DNA of 42,048 nucleotides from Methanothrix sp. (GCF_024518575.1 NZ_JANIHG010000011.1:1-42048), one strand, 5' to 3'; shown: positions 1-8,354, numbered from the stretch's first letter. Notes: a model not told the origin generated them from the letters alone. A program made the numbers and translations.

Positions 1-309
1 TACATAAAGTGTCAAAAAGAACGTGCCCCGCAAAATTTTCTGTCAGCAGAGCAAATTTATCCATCTAATATGCTAAATATCTCTCCAAAAGCCATTTCAG
101 TATTATGATTAAGAGAGGGGTAAAAGCTATAGAATGCTTCGGCGAGACTATCTCGAGACGCAATCCAAATTTTCCGGACCAATCTAAATCAATCCGGGGA
201 GCGATCTCTGACGCACCGTATTTGTTCGAGAGTACGATGGATGATGCGTCCCAAATATCCGTGGGCCATCCGGTGAACTTGAGTCTGTGCCTCCACAGCA
301 GCTCACCGT

Positions 310-423
310 GCTGTGTTGAATAATGTTTGAGAATCCGATAGTAGAGGCTGGATTCATACGAATTGCAATTCTAGTAAAAATCGATAGCTTCCGACCTTAG
401 AGCTCTTAATTATTCAACACAGC
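310..423 (+). repeat. MITE-like element, copy 1
   Basis: This 114-bp element has perfect 15-bp terminal inverted repeats (GCTGTGTTGAATAAT and its complement); here the match runs to 18 bp (307-426). A second copy lies at 28107-28219 in the same orientation and differs by about four substitutions and a one-base gap, counted by eye. It has no coding capacity, so it would need a transposase supplied in trans. I see no clear target duplication around this copy. Confidence 0.85.
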
Positions 424-512
424 ACGCTGAGATGAAGGTGAGCGTCTACAGGTCAAGCGTCTATGGATGCATTATGTGGCTCCGTCTACCAAATAGCTGC
501 CATCTCAGCAAG

Positions 513-587
513 GGCCGAATTCGATCAGCCTGTTGTAGCGATGCATAACGCATTGCGCAGGCTACGGTAATCAGACCGGATTCGGCT
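513..587 (-). terminator. Nested stem next to the 3' end of the DUF123 gene
   Basis: Three nested stems can form: 513-520 with 580-587, 527-532 with 558-563, and 538-544 with 550-556 (one G-U pair). The element ends seven bases before the stop codon of the minus-strand DUF123 gene, so it would sit in that transcript's 3' end. It could be a terminator or a 3' stabiliser. No clear T-run follows it, so the terminator label is tentative. Confidence 0.35.
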
Positions 588-593
588 GACAAT

Positions 594-1013
594 TCAGAGA
601 TCTTGAAGCAGATCTCTGTGAGCTTTCCTGCACGCAGAGAGCATCTCTGTGTAACTTGGGCTGTAATGCAGGTGGCTTGTGCATTTGCAATCGGTGCATC
701 CGAAACGCGGCACAGGGATGCAATTCATGCTGATTCTCCTGGCGGCCTCACATTCGAGATCCATATCTGTTGATGTGGTGATCACATCCTTCAAAATGAC
801 ATATGGAAGAAGATAATCGATATGCCAGCGGCGTGTGGCGTTCTCGCCGTTCATCACCGCAATATGGCGAGTTATCCGCCTGAAGCCGCCCGGGCCGCGG
901 GCAGAGCCGGTGTACGCGTAGTATCCCTCAGGGAACAGGATCTCGCCGAGGGATCCCACCTTTATTCTGATCTCATCCTCCAGGCCCAGTATCAGGGTAT
1001 AGATGCCTCGCAT
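594..1013 (-). CDS. DUF123 / Uri-family GIY-YIG-like protein
   Basis: About 139 aa. It has the DUF123 pattern: an N-terminal GIYTLIL strand, then PEGYYAYTGSARG (about residues 29-41), RRITRH, the WHIDYLL segment, and a cysteine-rich tail with FGCTDCKC and SHLHY. The family is related to GIY-YIG endonucleases (COG1833) and its cellular role is not well established. The chosen ATG has GGAG seven bases upstream. GTG at 1031 and ATG at 1028 are also possible and would overlap the TGA of the upstream mmp10 gene, so the two genes are probably co-transcribed and translationally linked. The family call is firm; the substrate is unknown. Confidence 0.8.
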   Translation of the reverse strand: MRGIYTLILGLEDEIRIKVGSLGEILFPEGYYAYTGSARGPGGFRRITRHIAVMNGENATRRWHIDYLLPYVILKDVITTSTDMDLECEAARRISMNCIPVPRFGCTDCKCTSHLHYSPSYTEMLSACRKAHRDLLQDL

Positions 1014-1027
1014 CACTCTTCTCCACA

Positions 1028-2245
1028 TCACACGCCGAGCGCATTGATCTCATCGATCAGCTCAGCAAAGGCCTCTAGCTCGAGCTCTATGACCTCCTCC
1101 TCTGTCATCGAGATGCTCATCTCGCCATCGACCGTGAGCCTGTCCGGACCTCTCACTATCAGCCTGTCGATACCATCCCTCGAGAGCTCCTTTTTCACCT
1201 CTCTCTCGTGCGCAAGCATCCTCCCCGGAATGACAACAGTCCTTCTTACCCTGGAGAGATCCACGTCTCTGAGATCATCGATCGTCATGAGGCATGCGAC
1301 GTCCTTCTTTGTGGAGACGACGTTCACATCTCCGCCCAGCGCGGAGAATATCCTCTCCAGCAGCGGAGCAGCTATCGATCCCGTGATGATCGTTGCAGAT
1401 CTCCTCAGCTCCGGTAGAGCTCTGAGCCTCTCGGTATTGTGAGCCAGAGCGAAGGGAGCCTTCGTCTCCGGATCCCAGAGTGGAGTTCCGGTTATCCTGA
1501 TCCTGTACCTCTGATTCATCTCAGTGACAATATTCCTGAACTCCTCGACGGTGTGGACCTCCTGCCCGGGGATTATGGGCGCGTTTCCCAGGATCAGTCC
1601 CTGCTCAGGATGGTTTGCAAACCTCATCAGGATCAGACCCTTTGCTCCCATATCCTCGAGATCCTGACATGTCTTCTCGAGGACCTCACCGTCGTTCACG
1701 CCCTTCAGCAGAACCGCAGCCGCATACACATCACATCTCTCGCAGAATATCCGTAGGTTTGAGAGCGCTGCCTCAGGATGCTTATCATGCATGTAGTTTC
1801 GTCTCAGCTCAGGATCTGTGGAGAAGACTGTGAATGAGACCTCTCTGACGCCTGCATTTACAAGCTCATCTGCCTCATCGCCCAGTTTGAATCCCTTGCC
1901 GCTGGTGTAGCCCAGATGTATCGGGACGTCCTTCTGGCCGAGAACTCTCACGAGCTTCAGAAGATCCGGGTAGCAGCTCAGGTCTCCACCACCGCTTATG
2001 GTCACCTTGTCCGGCTTGGCTCCATAAGATGCCTGGGCGACATCAAATACCACTGCCTCCAGAGGCTTGAATCCCGGATAGCCCTCGATTATGGCTCTTG
2101 TACAGTAATCACAGCCCTTCCTGAATGGAAGACAGTGCTTGCAGCCGAAGGGCGGAACTGGCTTCACGCCCCTGAAGTAGCAGTAGGCGCAGAAACCACC
2201 GCAATCAATGCCGGGCCTGCCGCCAACATCTGCGAGTATCTCCAT
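1028..2245 (-). CDS. mmp10: Mmp10-type McrA arginine C-methyltransferase (radical SAM)
   Basis: About 405 aa, starting MEILADVGG. The N-terminus carries the Mmp10 signature GIDCGGFCAYCYF, giving a Cx3Cx2C radical SAM motif (C15, C19, C22 from the chosen start), then two more pairs, C35xxC38 and C45xxC48, that could bind additional metal. The family uses cobalamin and SAM to methylate a conserved arginine of methyl-coenzyme M reductase subunit McrA. TISGGGD and the C-terminal half agree with a full-length enzyme. A longer reading to 2347 exists, but the extra residues look unconserved and a TATA-like box (2268-2277) sits about 23 bases before this ATG, suggesting a leaderless start. It leads an operon with the DUF123 gene. 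Confidence 0.88.
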   Translation of the reverse strand: MEILADVGGRPGIDCGGFCAYCYFRGVKPVPPFGCKHCLPFRKGCDYCTRAIIEGYPGFKPLEAVVFDVAQASYGAKPDKVTISGGGDLSCYPDLLKLVRVLGQKDVPIHLGYTSGKGFKLGDEADELVNAGVREVSFTVFSTDPELRRNYMHDKHPEAALSNLRIFCERCDVYAAAVLLKGVNDGEVLEKTCQDLEDMGAKGLILMRFANHPEQGLILGNAPIIPGQEVHTVEEFRNIVTEMNQRYRIRITGTPLWDPETKAPFALAHNTERLRALPELRRSATIITGSIAAPLLERIFSALGGDVNVVSTKKDVACLMTIDDLRDVDLSRVRRTVVIPGRMLAHEREVKKELSRDGIDRLIVRGPDRLTVDGEMSISMTEEEVIELELEAFAELIDEINALGV

Positions 2246-2267
2246 GAGAACGAGTCTGTTCAGGAAC

Positions 2268-2277
2268 ATAAAAAGCT
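2268..2277 (-). promoter_or_regulatory. TATA-like box of mmp10
   Basis: Read on the minus strand the site is GCTTTTTATG, about 23-32 bases upstream of the chosen mmp10 ATG at 2245, the spacing expected for a leaderless archaeal transcript. It argues against the longer reading frame that begins further upstream. Confidence 0.45.
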
Positions 2278-2517
2278 TTGGCGATCGACGCTGCTTGAAG
2301 ATCCGGTCCTGCAAACATGTTTCTCCGGATGCAAGGTCTTGCCTCAAATGAATGAGGTGTCCGGAAGGCCATTCACTGGCACAGCACCTCTGATCTCACG
2401 TGGCCGCATGACGCTGGTCTCGGCGATACGATGGTACGGCAGATACGCCCCAGATGTGATTCATTTGTTTTAAAAGGCGACACAACGATCATTTATTGTT
2501 ACAATTGTTAAGGTTAA

Positions 2518-2528
2518 TCTTAAATAAT
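2518..2528 (+). promoter_or_regulatory. TATA-like box of the FmdE-domain gene
   Basis: CTTAAATAATAG lies about 35 bases before the ATG at 2560. That would place initiation near 2548 and leave a short leader with GGTG (2551-2554) as ribosome site. A second AT-rich candidate (CTTTAAATC, 2542-2550) is too close to the ATG. Confidence 0.4.
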
Positions 2529-2559
2529 AGTATGATGAATCCTTTAAATCGGTGTAAGT

Positions 2560-3651
2560 ATGATTAGATATGTTTTAAGTGGCATTTGCATCACCCTTGT
2601 CCTGATATCGTGTGCGCTTGCAGACGATGCCGCGATTCAGGGGATTGGTGTCAAAGCCGCGGAGAAGGCGATGAGCGAGTTATCCTTTGAGAAAGGCGAT
2701 GGGAACATACTTGTTCTGACCAATGCTGGTTATGCGATCGTCTCAGGCATGACCACGCAGAAAGCATTGAAGGGCATCAATGAGATGACAGGCTGCTCTC
2801 GCGGTGACGGAAACCTCTTTCAGGTTCTGAGGCCGCACTGGAAGCCTCTCTGGTTCTACTTCTTCAACAAAAACAGCAAAGAGGCGCTATATCTGCAGGT
2901 GAAGCCCGAGGCTTTCTCCATGAGCGCGGAGGAGCTTAAAGCTGCACCTGATGATGCAGTCTTCTCGAAAATCTCAAAGGCAAAGGTGGACCTTGATTAC
3001 ATGCTGAACAACAGCGATGAGGGCAACAGGACGTTCAACGAGAAGATATTCGACGGAAACGAGTTCTCGCTTGTGGGCATCTCAAACGTTTGGGCCCGGA
3101 ACGCCAGCTTTGACTTCATTCAGGCTGCTTCATTCCACGATCACCTCTGTCCCGGGGTCACCAGCGGATACATGATCGCGAAGTACGTGGAGAGGGAGCT
3201 GCCGATAAACAGCAGCGCTGAGAGCTACAAGGTTATAGCAGTGCCTCCATGGTGCAAGGATGATGCGCTCCAGCTGCTCTGGGATGCGACGGTAGGGAAG
3301 AGTGGCATCTTCGTCATGGCTCTGACGGACACAGAGAAGAACGCGCTCAAGGCCAAGTACAATCAGAGCGATGTGGCGGGGATATTCATAAGATGGAACG
3401 ATACCGCGAAGCAGGGAGATGCTCTGGTTCTCAGCTTCAACTGGACCAGGATGTATGAGCTCACAGAGACGAAGGACTGGAAGGGTCCCTCCTGGGCCCC
3501 AAAGCTCGTGATGGATGTCCGCATGATGGACTACTGGGATGAGCCCGAAGTTGCTGTGAGCGTTATAAAGAGATTCCAGGTCGACCAGAACAGGCTGGCT
3601 CAGCTCCAGAACGCTGGCATGCATCCGCTCAAGGTTGCGGGAGTGATGTGA
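2560..3651 (+). CDS. Secreted FmdE-domain protein
   Basis: 363 aa with an N-terminal signal peptide (hydrophobic residues about 5-20, ending SCALADD). The FmdE family core is visible in two parts: FHDHLCPGVTSGY around residues 192-204 (H193, H195 and C197 as likely metal ligands) and PPWCKDDALQLL around 229-240 (C232), matching the family's second cysteine/DA(I/L)Q motif. FmdE proteins are named from the molybdenum formylmethanofuran dehydrogenase operon and many bind zinc or iron. The export signal puts this one outside the membrane, so it is not a cytoplasmic Fmd subunit. Residues about 45-130 form an extra N-terminal region. Its own TATA box and a 3' hairpin suggest a single-gene unit. Function is unknown; a role in metal or pterin handling is only inference. 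Confidence 0.75.
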   Translation: MIRYVLSGICITLVLISCALADDAAIQGIGVKAAEKAMSELSFEKGDGNILVLTNAGYAIVSGMTTQKALKGINEMTGCSRGDGNLFQVLRPHWKPLWFYFFNKNSKEALYLQVKPEAFSMSAEELKAAPDDAVFSKISKAKVDLDYMLNNSDEGNRTFNEKIFDGNEFSLVGISNVWARNASFDFIQAASFHDHLCPGVTSGYMIAKYVERELPINSSAESYKVIAVPPWCKDDALQLLWDATVGKSGIFVMALTDTEKNALKAKYNQSDVAGIFIRWNDTAKQGDALVLSFNWTRMYELTETKDWKGPSWAPKLVMDVRMMDYWDEPEVAVSVIKRFQVDQNRLAQLQNAGMHPLKVAGVM

Positions 3652-3696
3652 GGGGCTAGACCTCACATCTCCATTTAACAACTTTGATGTGGAGGT
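3645..3696 (+). promoter_or_regulatory. Two mutually exclusive hairpins after the FmdE-domain gene
   Basis: GATGTGAGG (3645-3653, covering the stop codon) pairs perfectly with CCTCACATC (3661-3669). The same middle segment, with one more base, can instead pair with 3686-3696 (10 bp, one bulged G). That second partner contains GGAGGT directly before ATGATG at 3697-3702. The arrangement resembles a terminator/anti-terminator or ribosome-site switch; no T-run follows. Confidence 0.45.
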
Positions 3697-3834
3697 ATGA
3701 TGATTACACATGTTTCATGCGCCAAAATGCGAATTATCTCTGATATAATTGCTATCGATTATCATCATATCATGCTGATCTGCACAGGATTACAACAAAA
3801 TCGGAGCACTGCTCTCACTAAATCAAATAGCTGA
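3697..3834 (+). CDS. Possible small ORF behind GGAGGT
   Basis: Up to 45 codons, starting ATGATG directly after GGAGGT (3691-3696) and ending at TGA 3832-3834. The peptide would be MMITHVSCAK... with no recognisable domain. Codon use is AT-rich, unlike neighbouring genes, which favours chance or a leader-type peptide over a conserved protein. The ribosome site is part of the downstream hairpin (3660-3696), so if the ORF is translated it could be controlled by that structure. The ATG is closer to GGAGGT than in other genes of the window. Low confidence. Confidence 0.2.
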   Translation: MMITHVSCAKMRIISDIIAIDYHHIMLICTGLQQNRSTALTKSNS

Positions 3835-3897
3835 GCCATACAGTCTATGACCATGCCGTCAAACAGAGGGGAGCCAGAAGGTTTAGGGGGAAAGATT

Positions 3898-3906
3898 TCA
3901 TATATG
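3898..3906 (+). promoter_or_regulatory. TATA box of the family-5 binding-protein gene
   Basis: TCATATATG lies about 50 bases before the ATG at 3952, predicting initiation near 3928 and a short leader that contains AAAGGAGA (3936-3943), a good ribosome site. This supports the start at 3952 over an ATG at 3847 lying upstream of the promoter. Confidence 0.5.
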
Positions 3907-3951
3907 CGGAGAAAATTTCATACCAATTGTGAAAAAAAGGAGATGCATAAT

Positions 3952-5487
3952 ATGAGCGAATTCATCAGAATCCTCTGCACTGCCGTGCTGATATCTCTTC
4001 TTCTGCCTGCAGTTGCGGATGATGTTCCTGTATATACGATAGCTGACACGACCGGGGACTGGGGGTATCCATCGCCGTATCTCCATTACTCCAGAGGACC
4101 CGGCTATGTGCGGATGAGCTTCATCTTCGATACCCTGGTCTGGAAGGACCAGAACGGCTTCGTGCCTGCGCTCGCAGATAGCTGGGAGTATCTGAGTGAC
4201 GAGAACGCGTATATCTTCAATCTGAATTCGAGTGCGAAATGGCATGATGGCGAGGCGTTCACAGCAGATGATGTTGTCTTCACAATGAACTACATAAAGG
4301 AGCACCCGTACCAGTGGGTCGACAGCAGCACTGTGGATAGAGCCGAGAAGATCGATGACCATACAGTGAAGATCTACCTTGCGAAGCCCTACGCCCCGTT
4401 CCTTGACCAGGTGGCAGGCACGCTGCCGATACTTCCGGAGCACATCTACAGCGGCGTGACGAAGCCGGAGGATTTCCAGGATGCTATGGCGCTAACAGGC
4501 ACAGGACCGTTCAAGCTTGTTGATTACAACAAGGCACAGGGCACCTATCTATACGAGGCGAACGAGGATTACTACCAGGGCGCTCCTAGGGTGAAGCAGC
4601 TGAAGTTCGTGAAGCTGAGCGCGGAGATGTCCGGTCCGGCTCTGAAGCGCGGTGAGGTGGACGCTGCGAGCGTCCCGCCAGAGGTTGCGGACGAACTTAA
4701 GAATAGTGGCTTCGTCGTCCTCGAGGGCGCCCACGACTGGCTCGCCAAGCTCATGATAAACCACAAGAAGGAGCCGTTCTCAGATGTGAGATTCAGACAG
4801 GCCCTCGCATACGCCATAGACAGGGAAAAGCTCGTAAAGATATCCCAGCGCGGGTATGGTGTTCCTGCAAGCCCAGGCCTCTTCGCTCCTGACAGCGAGT
4901 GGTACAATCCGGATGTGGAGCAGTACACCCATAATCCGGAGAAGGCGGGAGAGCTTCTGAAGGAGATGGGCTATGAGAAGAAGGGAGTCTTCTTCGAGAA
5001 GGACGGAAAAACACTGGAGGTAGAGCTTCTTGTGACATCTAGCAACGAGCGCGCTGGTGAGCTCATAAAGAACGACCTCGAGGAGGCGGGCATAAAGGTC
5101 AACATGCGCAGCGTCGACTCGAAGACTCTCGATAATGCGGTAAACGAGTGGAACTTCGATCTCGCGCTCAGTGGGCACGGCGGGATGGGCGGAGATCCGG
5201 CGATACTGAACAAGGTGATCACAGGGGCTGGCTTCAACAGCGCCAGATACGATAATCCGGAGCTGAGCGATCTTCTCAAGAGAGAGATCTCAGAGATGGA
5301 TCCAGAGAAGAGAAAAGAGCTGGTGAACGAGATACAGGAGGTCTACGCGAGAGAACTTCCAGCGCTTCCGCTGTACTATCCGACAACATACTGGGCGCAC
5401 GACGGGAAGGTCGATCTCTTCTACACCAAGAACGGTGTTGGGAGCGGAGTGCCGATCCCGCTGAACAAGATGGCCTTCCTGGCCTGA
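3952..5487 (+). CDS. Extracytoplasmic solute-binding protein, family 5
   Basis: 511 aa from the ATG behind AAAGGAGA. An N-terminal signal peptide (about residues 3-22, ending LLLPAVADD) precedes a full-length SBP_bac_5 fold: FDTLVWKD, LADSWEYL with HDGEAFTADDVVFT, a TGTGPFKLVDY segment, the family core RFRQALAYAIDREKLV, and a C-terminal ALPLYYPTTYW. The family binds peptides, nickel chelates or related ligands for ABC importers. No permease or ATPase gene accompanies it here. The next gene, 19 bases downstream, is a CooC-type nickel ATPase, which makes nickel or a nickel chelate an attractive ligand, but that is inference; oligopeptide binding is equally possible from sequence alone. Confidence 0.85.
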   Translation: MSEFIRILCTAVLISLLLPAVADDVPVYTIADTTGDWGYPSPYLHYSRGPGYVRMSFIFDTLVWKDQNGFVPALADSWEYLSDENAYIFNLNSSAKWHDGEAFTADDVVFTMNYIKEHPYQWVDSSTVDRAEKIDDHTVKIYLAKPYAPFLDQVAGTLPILPEHIYSGVTKPEDFQDAMALTGTGPFKLVDYNKAQGTYLYEANEDYYQGAPRVKQLKFVKLSAEMSGPALKRGEVDAASVPPEVADELKNSGFVVLEGAHDWLAKLMINHKKEPFSDVRFRQALAYAIDREKLVKISQRGYGVPASPGLFAPDSEWYNPDVEQYTHNPEKAGELLKEMGYEKKGVFFEKDGKTLEVELLVTSSNERAGELIKNDLEEAGIKVNMRSVDSKTLDNAVNEWNFDLALSGHGGMGGDPAILNKVITGAGFNSARYDNPELSDLLKREISEMDPEKRKELVNEIQEVYARELPALPLYYPTTYWAHDGKVDLFYTKNGVGSGVPIPLNKMAFLA

Positions 5488-5506
5488 TCTTTTTTGGAGG
5501 TGTATG

Positions 5507-6256
5507 ATGAAGATACTGATATGCGGCAAGGGTGGGAGCGGGAAGAGCACGGTTGCGGCTCTTCTCGCCAGGGAGATTGCCAGAAGGGGCACCAACGTTC
5601 TTGTGGTCGATGCTGACGAGTCCAACTTCGGCATTTACAAGATGCTAGGCTTCGATCAACCGAGAGACTTCATGGAATCTCTCGGAGGCAAGAGGGCGCT
5701 CAGCGAGAGGCTGATGCGTTTCATCAGGTCTGAGAGGAGAGAGGCTTTGAGCATAATTCCAGAGGAGTTTCAGATAAAGGATATACCCCCGGAGGTCGTG
5801 GTCGGGGATGAGATGATTAAGCTCGTCGCCATAGGCAAGATCCACGACTTTGGGGAGGGGTGCGCGTGCCCGATGGGCGCTCTTGCACGGGAGTTTCTGG
5901 AGAAGCTCAGGACCAATGGAGAGCATGTGATCGTCGATACAGACGCTGGAATAGAGCATTTCGGCAGAGGTGTGGAGGCCGGCTGCGACAAGATCGTGGC
6001 GGTCATAGATCCATGCTACGAGTCTGTACAGCTCTCTGAGAAGATAGCTGAGATGGGGAAAAAGATTGGAAAAGATGTGTTTTTCATCGTGAACAGGATC
6101 GATGAGGACTCTGTGGATATCCTGGATATGATCGACAGGGAGAGAGTCATCGGCGTGATACCAAAACAGAAGGATCTCTTCAGGGCGAGCCTGACCGGCG
6201 GAGCCCTGCCAGAGGTCGGGGTCATGGGAGAGATTGCCGAGAGGCTGATAAAATAA
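5507..6256 (+). CDS. cooC: CooC-type nickel-insertion ATPase for CODH
   Basis: 249 aa, MinD/ParA-type P-loop ATPase. The deviant Walker A GKGGSGKST (residues 7-15), VVDADESNFG (switch I region), the CAC pair (C119 and C121, the CooC metal-binding CxC), VDTDAGIEHFGRG and a late FIVNRID segment are all present. CooC proteins dimerise on ATP and deliver Ni to the C-cluster of carbon monoxide dehydrogenase; in an acetate-using methanogen the target would be CODH/ACS (not in this window). GGAGG (5496-5500) lies six bases before the second ATG, so I start there rather than at 5504. It follows the solute-binding protein by 19 bases, probably in one transcript. Confidence 0.88.
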   Translation: MKILICGKGGSGKSTVAALLAREIARRGTNVLVVDADESNFGIYKMLGFDQPRDFMESLGGKRALSERLMRFIRSERREALSIIPEEFQIKDIPPEVVVGDEMIKLVAIGKIHDFGEGCACPMGALAREFLEKLRTNGEHVIVDTDAGIEHFGRGVEAGCDKIVAVIDPCYESVQLSEKIAEMGKKIGKDVFFIVNRIDEDSVDILDMIDRERVIGVIPKQKDLFRASLTGGALPEVGVMGEIAERLIK

Positions 6257-6334
6257 ACGCTACTGGTATCGTATTTCCTCAGTCACAATCTCCAGTCTTC
6301 AGGTCGCGAGCAGTTGAGATTATGGGATGAAAGA

Positions 6335-6784
6335 ATGAGCGAGATGGTACTTAGACCCATTGGTGTGATTCGCACCCCCTTCACCAGCAGAGCCGAGGCG
6401 CCGCACCAGGGCAGGGTCTCCAGAGAGATCTGCGAGATTGAGGTCTTCCCCGAGTTTGAGGATGGGCTGATGGATATTGAGAAATGCACACATCTGATAG
6501 TGCTTTACTGGCTGGACAGGGCAGACAGAACGAAGCTCAGAGCTGTACCGCCTCATGACGGTCGTGTCCACGGGGTCTTCGCGACGCGATCCCCGGACCG
6601 GCCGAACCCGGTGGCGTTCAGCGTCGCAGAGCTGTTATCCGTGGATGGGAGGAGGCTGCAGGTGAGAGGCCTGGACGCACTCAATGGAACGCCACTGATC
6701 GATATAAAGCCGTACTCGCCAGGGATAGATTGCGTTCAGGATGCTAAGATCGGCTGGTGGGAGGAGAAGCAGAGCGGGAAATGA
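6335..6784 (+). CDS. trmO: TrmO-like tRNA t6A N6-methyltransferase (TsaA/UPF0066)
   Basis: 149 aa from ATG 6335 (an in-frame ATG at 6344 and a TTG at 6314 are alternatives). The UPF0066/TsaA fold is clear: LRPIGVIRTPF at residues 6-16, APHQGR, LIVLYWLDRA, and the diagnostic ATRSPDRPNPVA at about 83-94 that forms the SAM pocket, followed by LDALNGTPLIDIKPY. Bacterial TrmO methylates N6 of t6A37 in tRNA. The archaeal members are similar in sequence, but their substrate is less certain. It stands alone, with about 80 bases after cooC and a convergent neighbour. Confidence 0.82.
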   Translation: MSEMVLRPIGVIRTPFTSRAEAPHQGRVSREICEIEVFPEFEDGLMDIEKCTHLIVLYWLDRADRTKLRAVPPHDGRVHGVFATRSPDRPNPVAFSVAELLSVDGRRLQVRGLDALNGTPLIDIKPYSPGIDCVQDAKIGWWEEKQSGK

Positions 6785-6804
6785 GCGTTTTGCCTTGTGT
6801 AGAC

Positions 6805-7971
6805 TCAGAAGCGCAGCATGTTCAGAAGAAAGCGCGGAATAATGGCTGGCATGGCTCTTGTCAGCTGAAAGGCTGCATTTGCGCTCTTTTTCCAGAGGCC
6901 TCCAGGTACCAGCAGATTACGGCCAGACAGGGAGAGAAAGAGCCTGTCGATCTCCTCATCGCTCATCGATCTGAGCGTCTCAAGCGATGCTCTCCCGAGA
7001 ATGTACTCCGGACCTAACTCCAGCCACCACCTTCTGCTGTACTCTGAGAGGCGTTTCCTGGACGCATCCCCGGCGAGCCCAGCTCTGCCCGCAACCTCGC
7101 CGCATATCGCGCCTGCGCGCATTGAGTACGCGAGCCCACTCTGGGCTGCAGCCCCGCCTGTGACCATAATGCCCTCATCAACAATCCTCCCAGGGAGCGC
7201 TGCGATCGGGTCTCCCCCCCGCCTGGTCTCCAGGATCTTCATTCGCTCCATGCCGTGATATGAGTCAACTCTTCGTTTGATGAACCTCTTCAGGAAGGCA
7301 TCCAGAAACCCCTGGACATCTCTCCCATGGCGTCTCACAAAGACGCCCAGCGTTGCTGTGTCATCGCCAGCGGGTGAGAATGTTGCCTTCCACCCAGGGG
7401 CTATGCTCCCCACACAGTACTCGAAGCGATCCTCCTCCCCGATGCCCGGATGGCGCACATCGACCTCTACAGCCCAGGCAACATCCTCTGGATGACGCAT
7501 GGGTTTGAATCCCAGTGATGATGCAAGCCGTGAATCCACACCACCAGCGTCTATGACTATCCTGGCACCGATCACATCTCCTCTGGATAGAGAAAGCTCC
7601 ATGCCATCCGAGGATCTCGATAAAGACCTGACCTCTGATTCGATGATCTCGGCTCCGCAATCGGCTGCGAAATTCAGATGATGAGCGTAAAACCTCTTCC
7701 TGTCCAGGAAGTGGCCCCTCGCATCGATCTCGAGGATGTGGCCTGCGGGGGATACGAGCCGCATGCCTCTGACCTGATGAAGGGAGAACTGATCCACATT
7801 CAAACATGCAGCAGATGCCATCCCATCGAATACCGTATTGGCATTTGGCAGTGAGGCGAGCTCCCTCTCAATAAGCACGGTCCTGGCGCCGGTGCGAGCA
7901 GAGCTCGCAGCAGCTGAGAGGCCTGCGGGCGAGGCGCCAACAACAGCAACGTCGAACTTCATAACTCTCAT
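6805..7971 (-). CDS. Geranylgeranyl reductase-family flavoprotein
   Basis: About 388 aa from ATG 7971 (GGGGGAT just upstream; ATG 7962 is the alternative). The N-terminal Rossmann motif reads VVGASPAGLSAA, with Ser in place of the middle Gly of GxGxxG, followed by VLIERE. Later come RKRFYAHHL, VIDAGGVDS, and the family segment MVTGGAAAQSGLAYSMRAG where GGR enzymes close the FAD site. Family members reduce double bonds of geranylgeranyl chains in archaeal lipids or quinones using a ferredoxin-like donor. It is more divergent than a canonical digeranylgeranylglycerophospholipid reductase, so I leave the substrate open. It converges on trmO with a 20-base gap. Confidence 0.78.
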   Translation of the reverse strand: MRVMKFDVAVVGASPAGLSAAASSARTGARTVLIERELASLPNANTVFDGMASAACLNVDQFSLHQVRGMRLVSPAGHILEIDARGHFLDRKRFYAHHLNFAADCGAEIIESEVRSLSRSSDGMELSLSRGDVIGARIVIDAGGVDSRLASSLGFKPMRHPEDVAWAVEVDVRHPGIGEEDRFEYCVGSIAPGWKATFSPAGDDTATLGVFVRRHGRDVQGFLDAFLKRFIKRRVDSYHGMERMKILETRRGGDPIAALPGRIVDEGIMVTGGAAAQSGLAYSMRAGAICGEVAGRAGLAGDASRKRLSEYSRRWWLELGPEYILGRASLETLRSMSDEEIDRLFLSLSGRNLLVPGGLWKKSANAAFQLTRAMPAIIPRFLLNMLRF

Positions 7972-8248
7972 GGATCCCCCAGGAGCATCTCTTCGAGGCA
8001 GATCGTCCCTGAGCATCATCTGATCAGCATGATAGAACAAACATCATGCAGATCGCAGCAGTCAGAAGAGATCCGCGTTACGATATCTCTGGCCACCATG
8101 CTTCATACATTCATCGGTTGTTCTGCGGTGCTCTCAGCTCTCGATCATACGATTGTGGAGCCCTTCCAAAAACCGTTATGCTTGGGCGATCGTATCGGTG
8201 ATCCAAAACCCCATCATGATAAAACCCGTACAGGAGCAGTCCCCCTTA

Positions 8249-8321
8249 TGGGGCCATCGCGATTTGAACGCGAGTCACAGGACCCCCAGTCCTGTAGGAT
8301 ACCAGGCTACCCTATGGCCCC
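8249..8321 (-). tRNA. tRNA-Pro (GGG)
   Basis: On the minus strand the acceptor GGGGCCA pairs with TGGCCCC. The anticodon stem CAGGA/TCCTG closes the loop CTGGGGG with anticodon GGG, and the T arm is TCGCG-TTCAAAT-CGCGA. The discriminator is A and CCA is not encoded. The D arm is standard. No intron. Confidence 0.93.
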
Positions 8322-8354
8322 AAGACTCAGGCTGGCTTGAGTTTGCCCAGCTGC

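Larger units (their letters stand above)
1..593. other. Intergenic region with a MITE-like repeat
   Basis: No convincing gene. The region is AT-richer than its surroundings at the left and holds a short inverted-repeat element (310-423) and, next to the 3' end of the DUF123 gene, a nested inverted repeat (513-587). An open frame at 105-323 runs into the repeat element and has no ribosome site or recognisable protein pattern, so I do not call it. Confidence 0.6.

Noticed and set aside
105-323. A 72-codon open frame near the left end
   Set aside because: It has no ribosome site or recognisable pattern and runs into the MITE terminal repeat.
822-2473. Several plus-strand open frames opposite mmp10 and DUF123
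   Set aside because: They are low-complexity shadows (Ser/Ile/Thr-rich) of well-supported minus-strand genes.
7001-8023. Plus-strand frames opposite the GGR-family gene
   Set aside because: The minus-strand gene has clear FAD motifs; the opposite frames have none.
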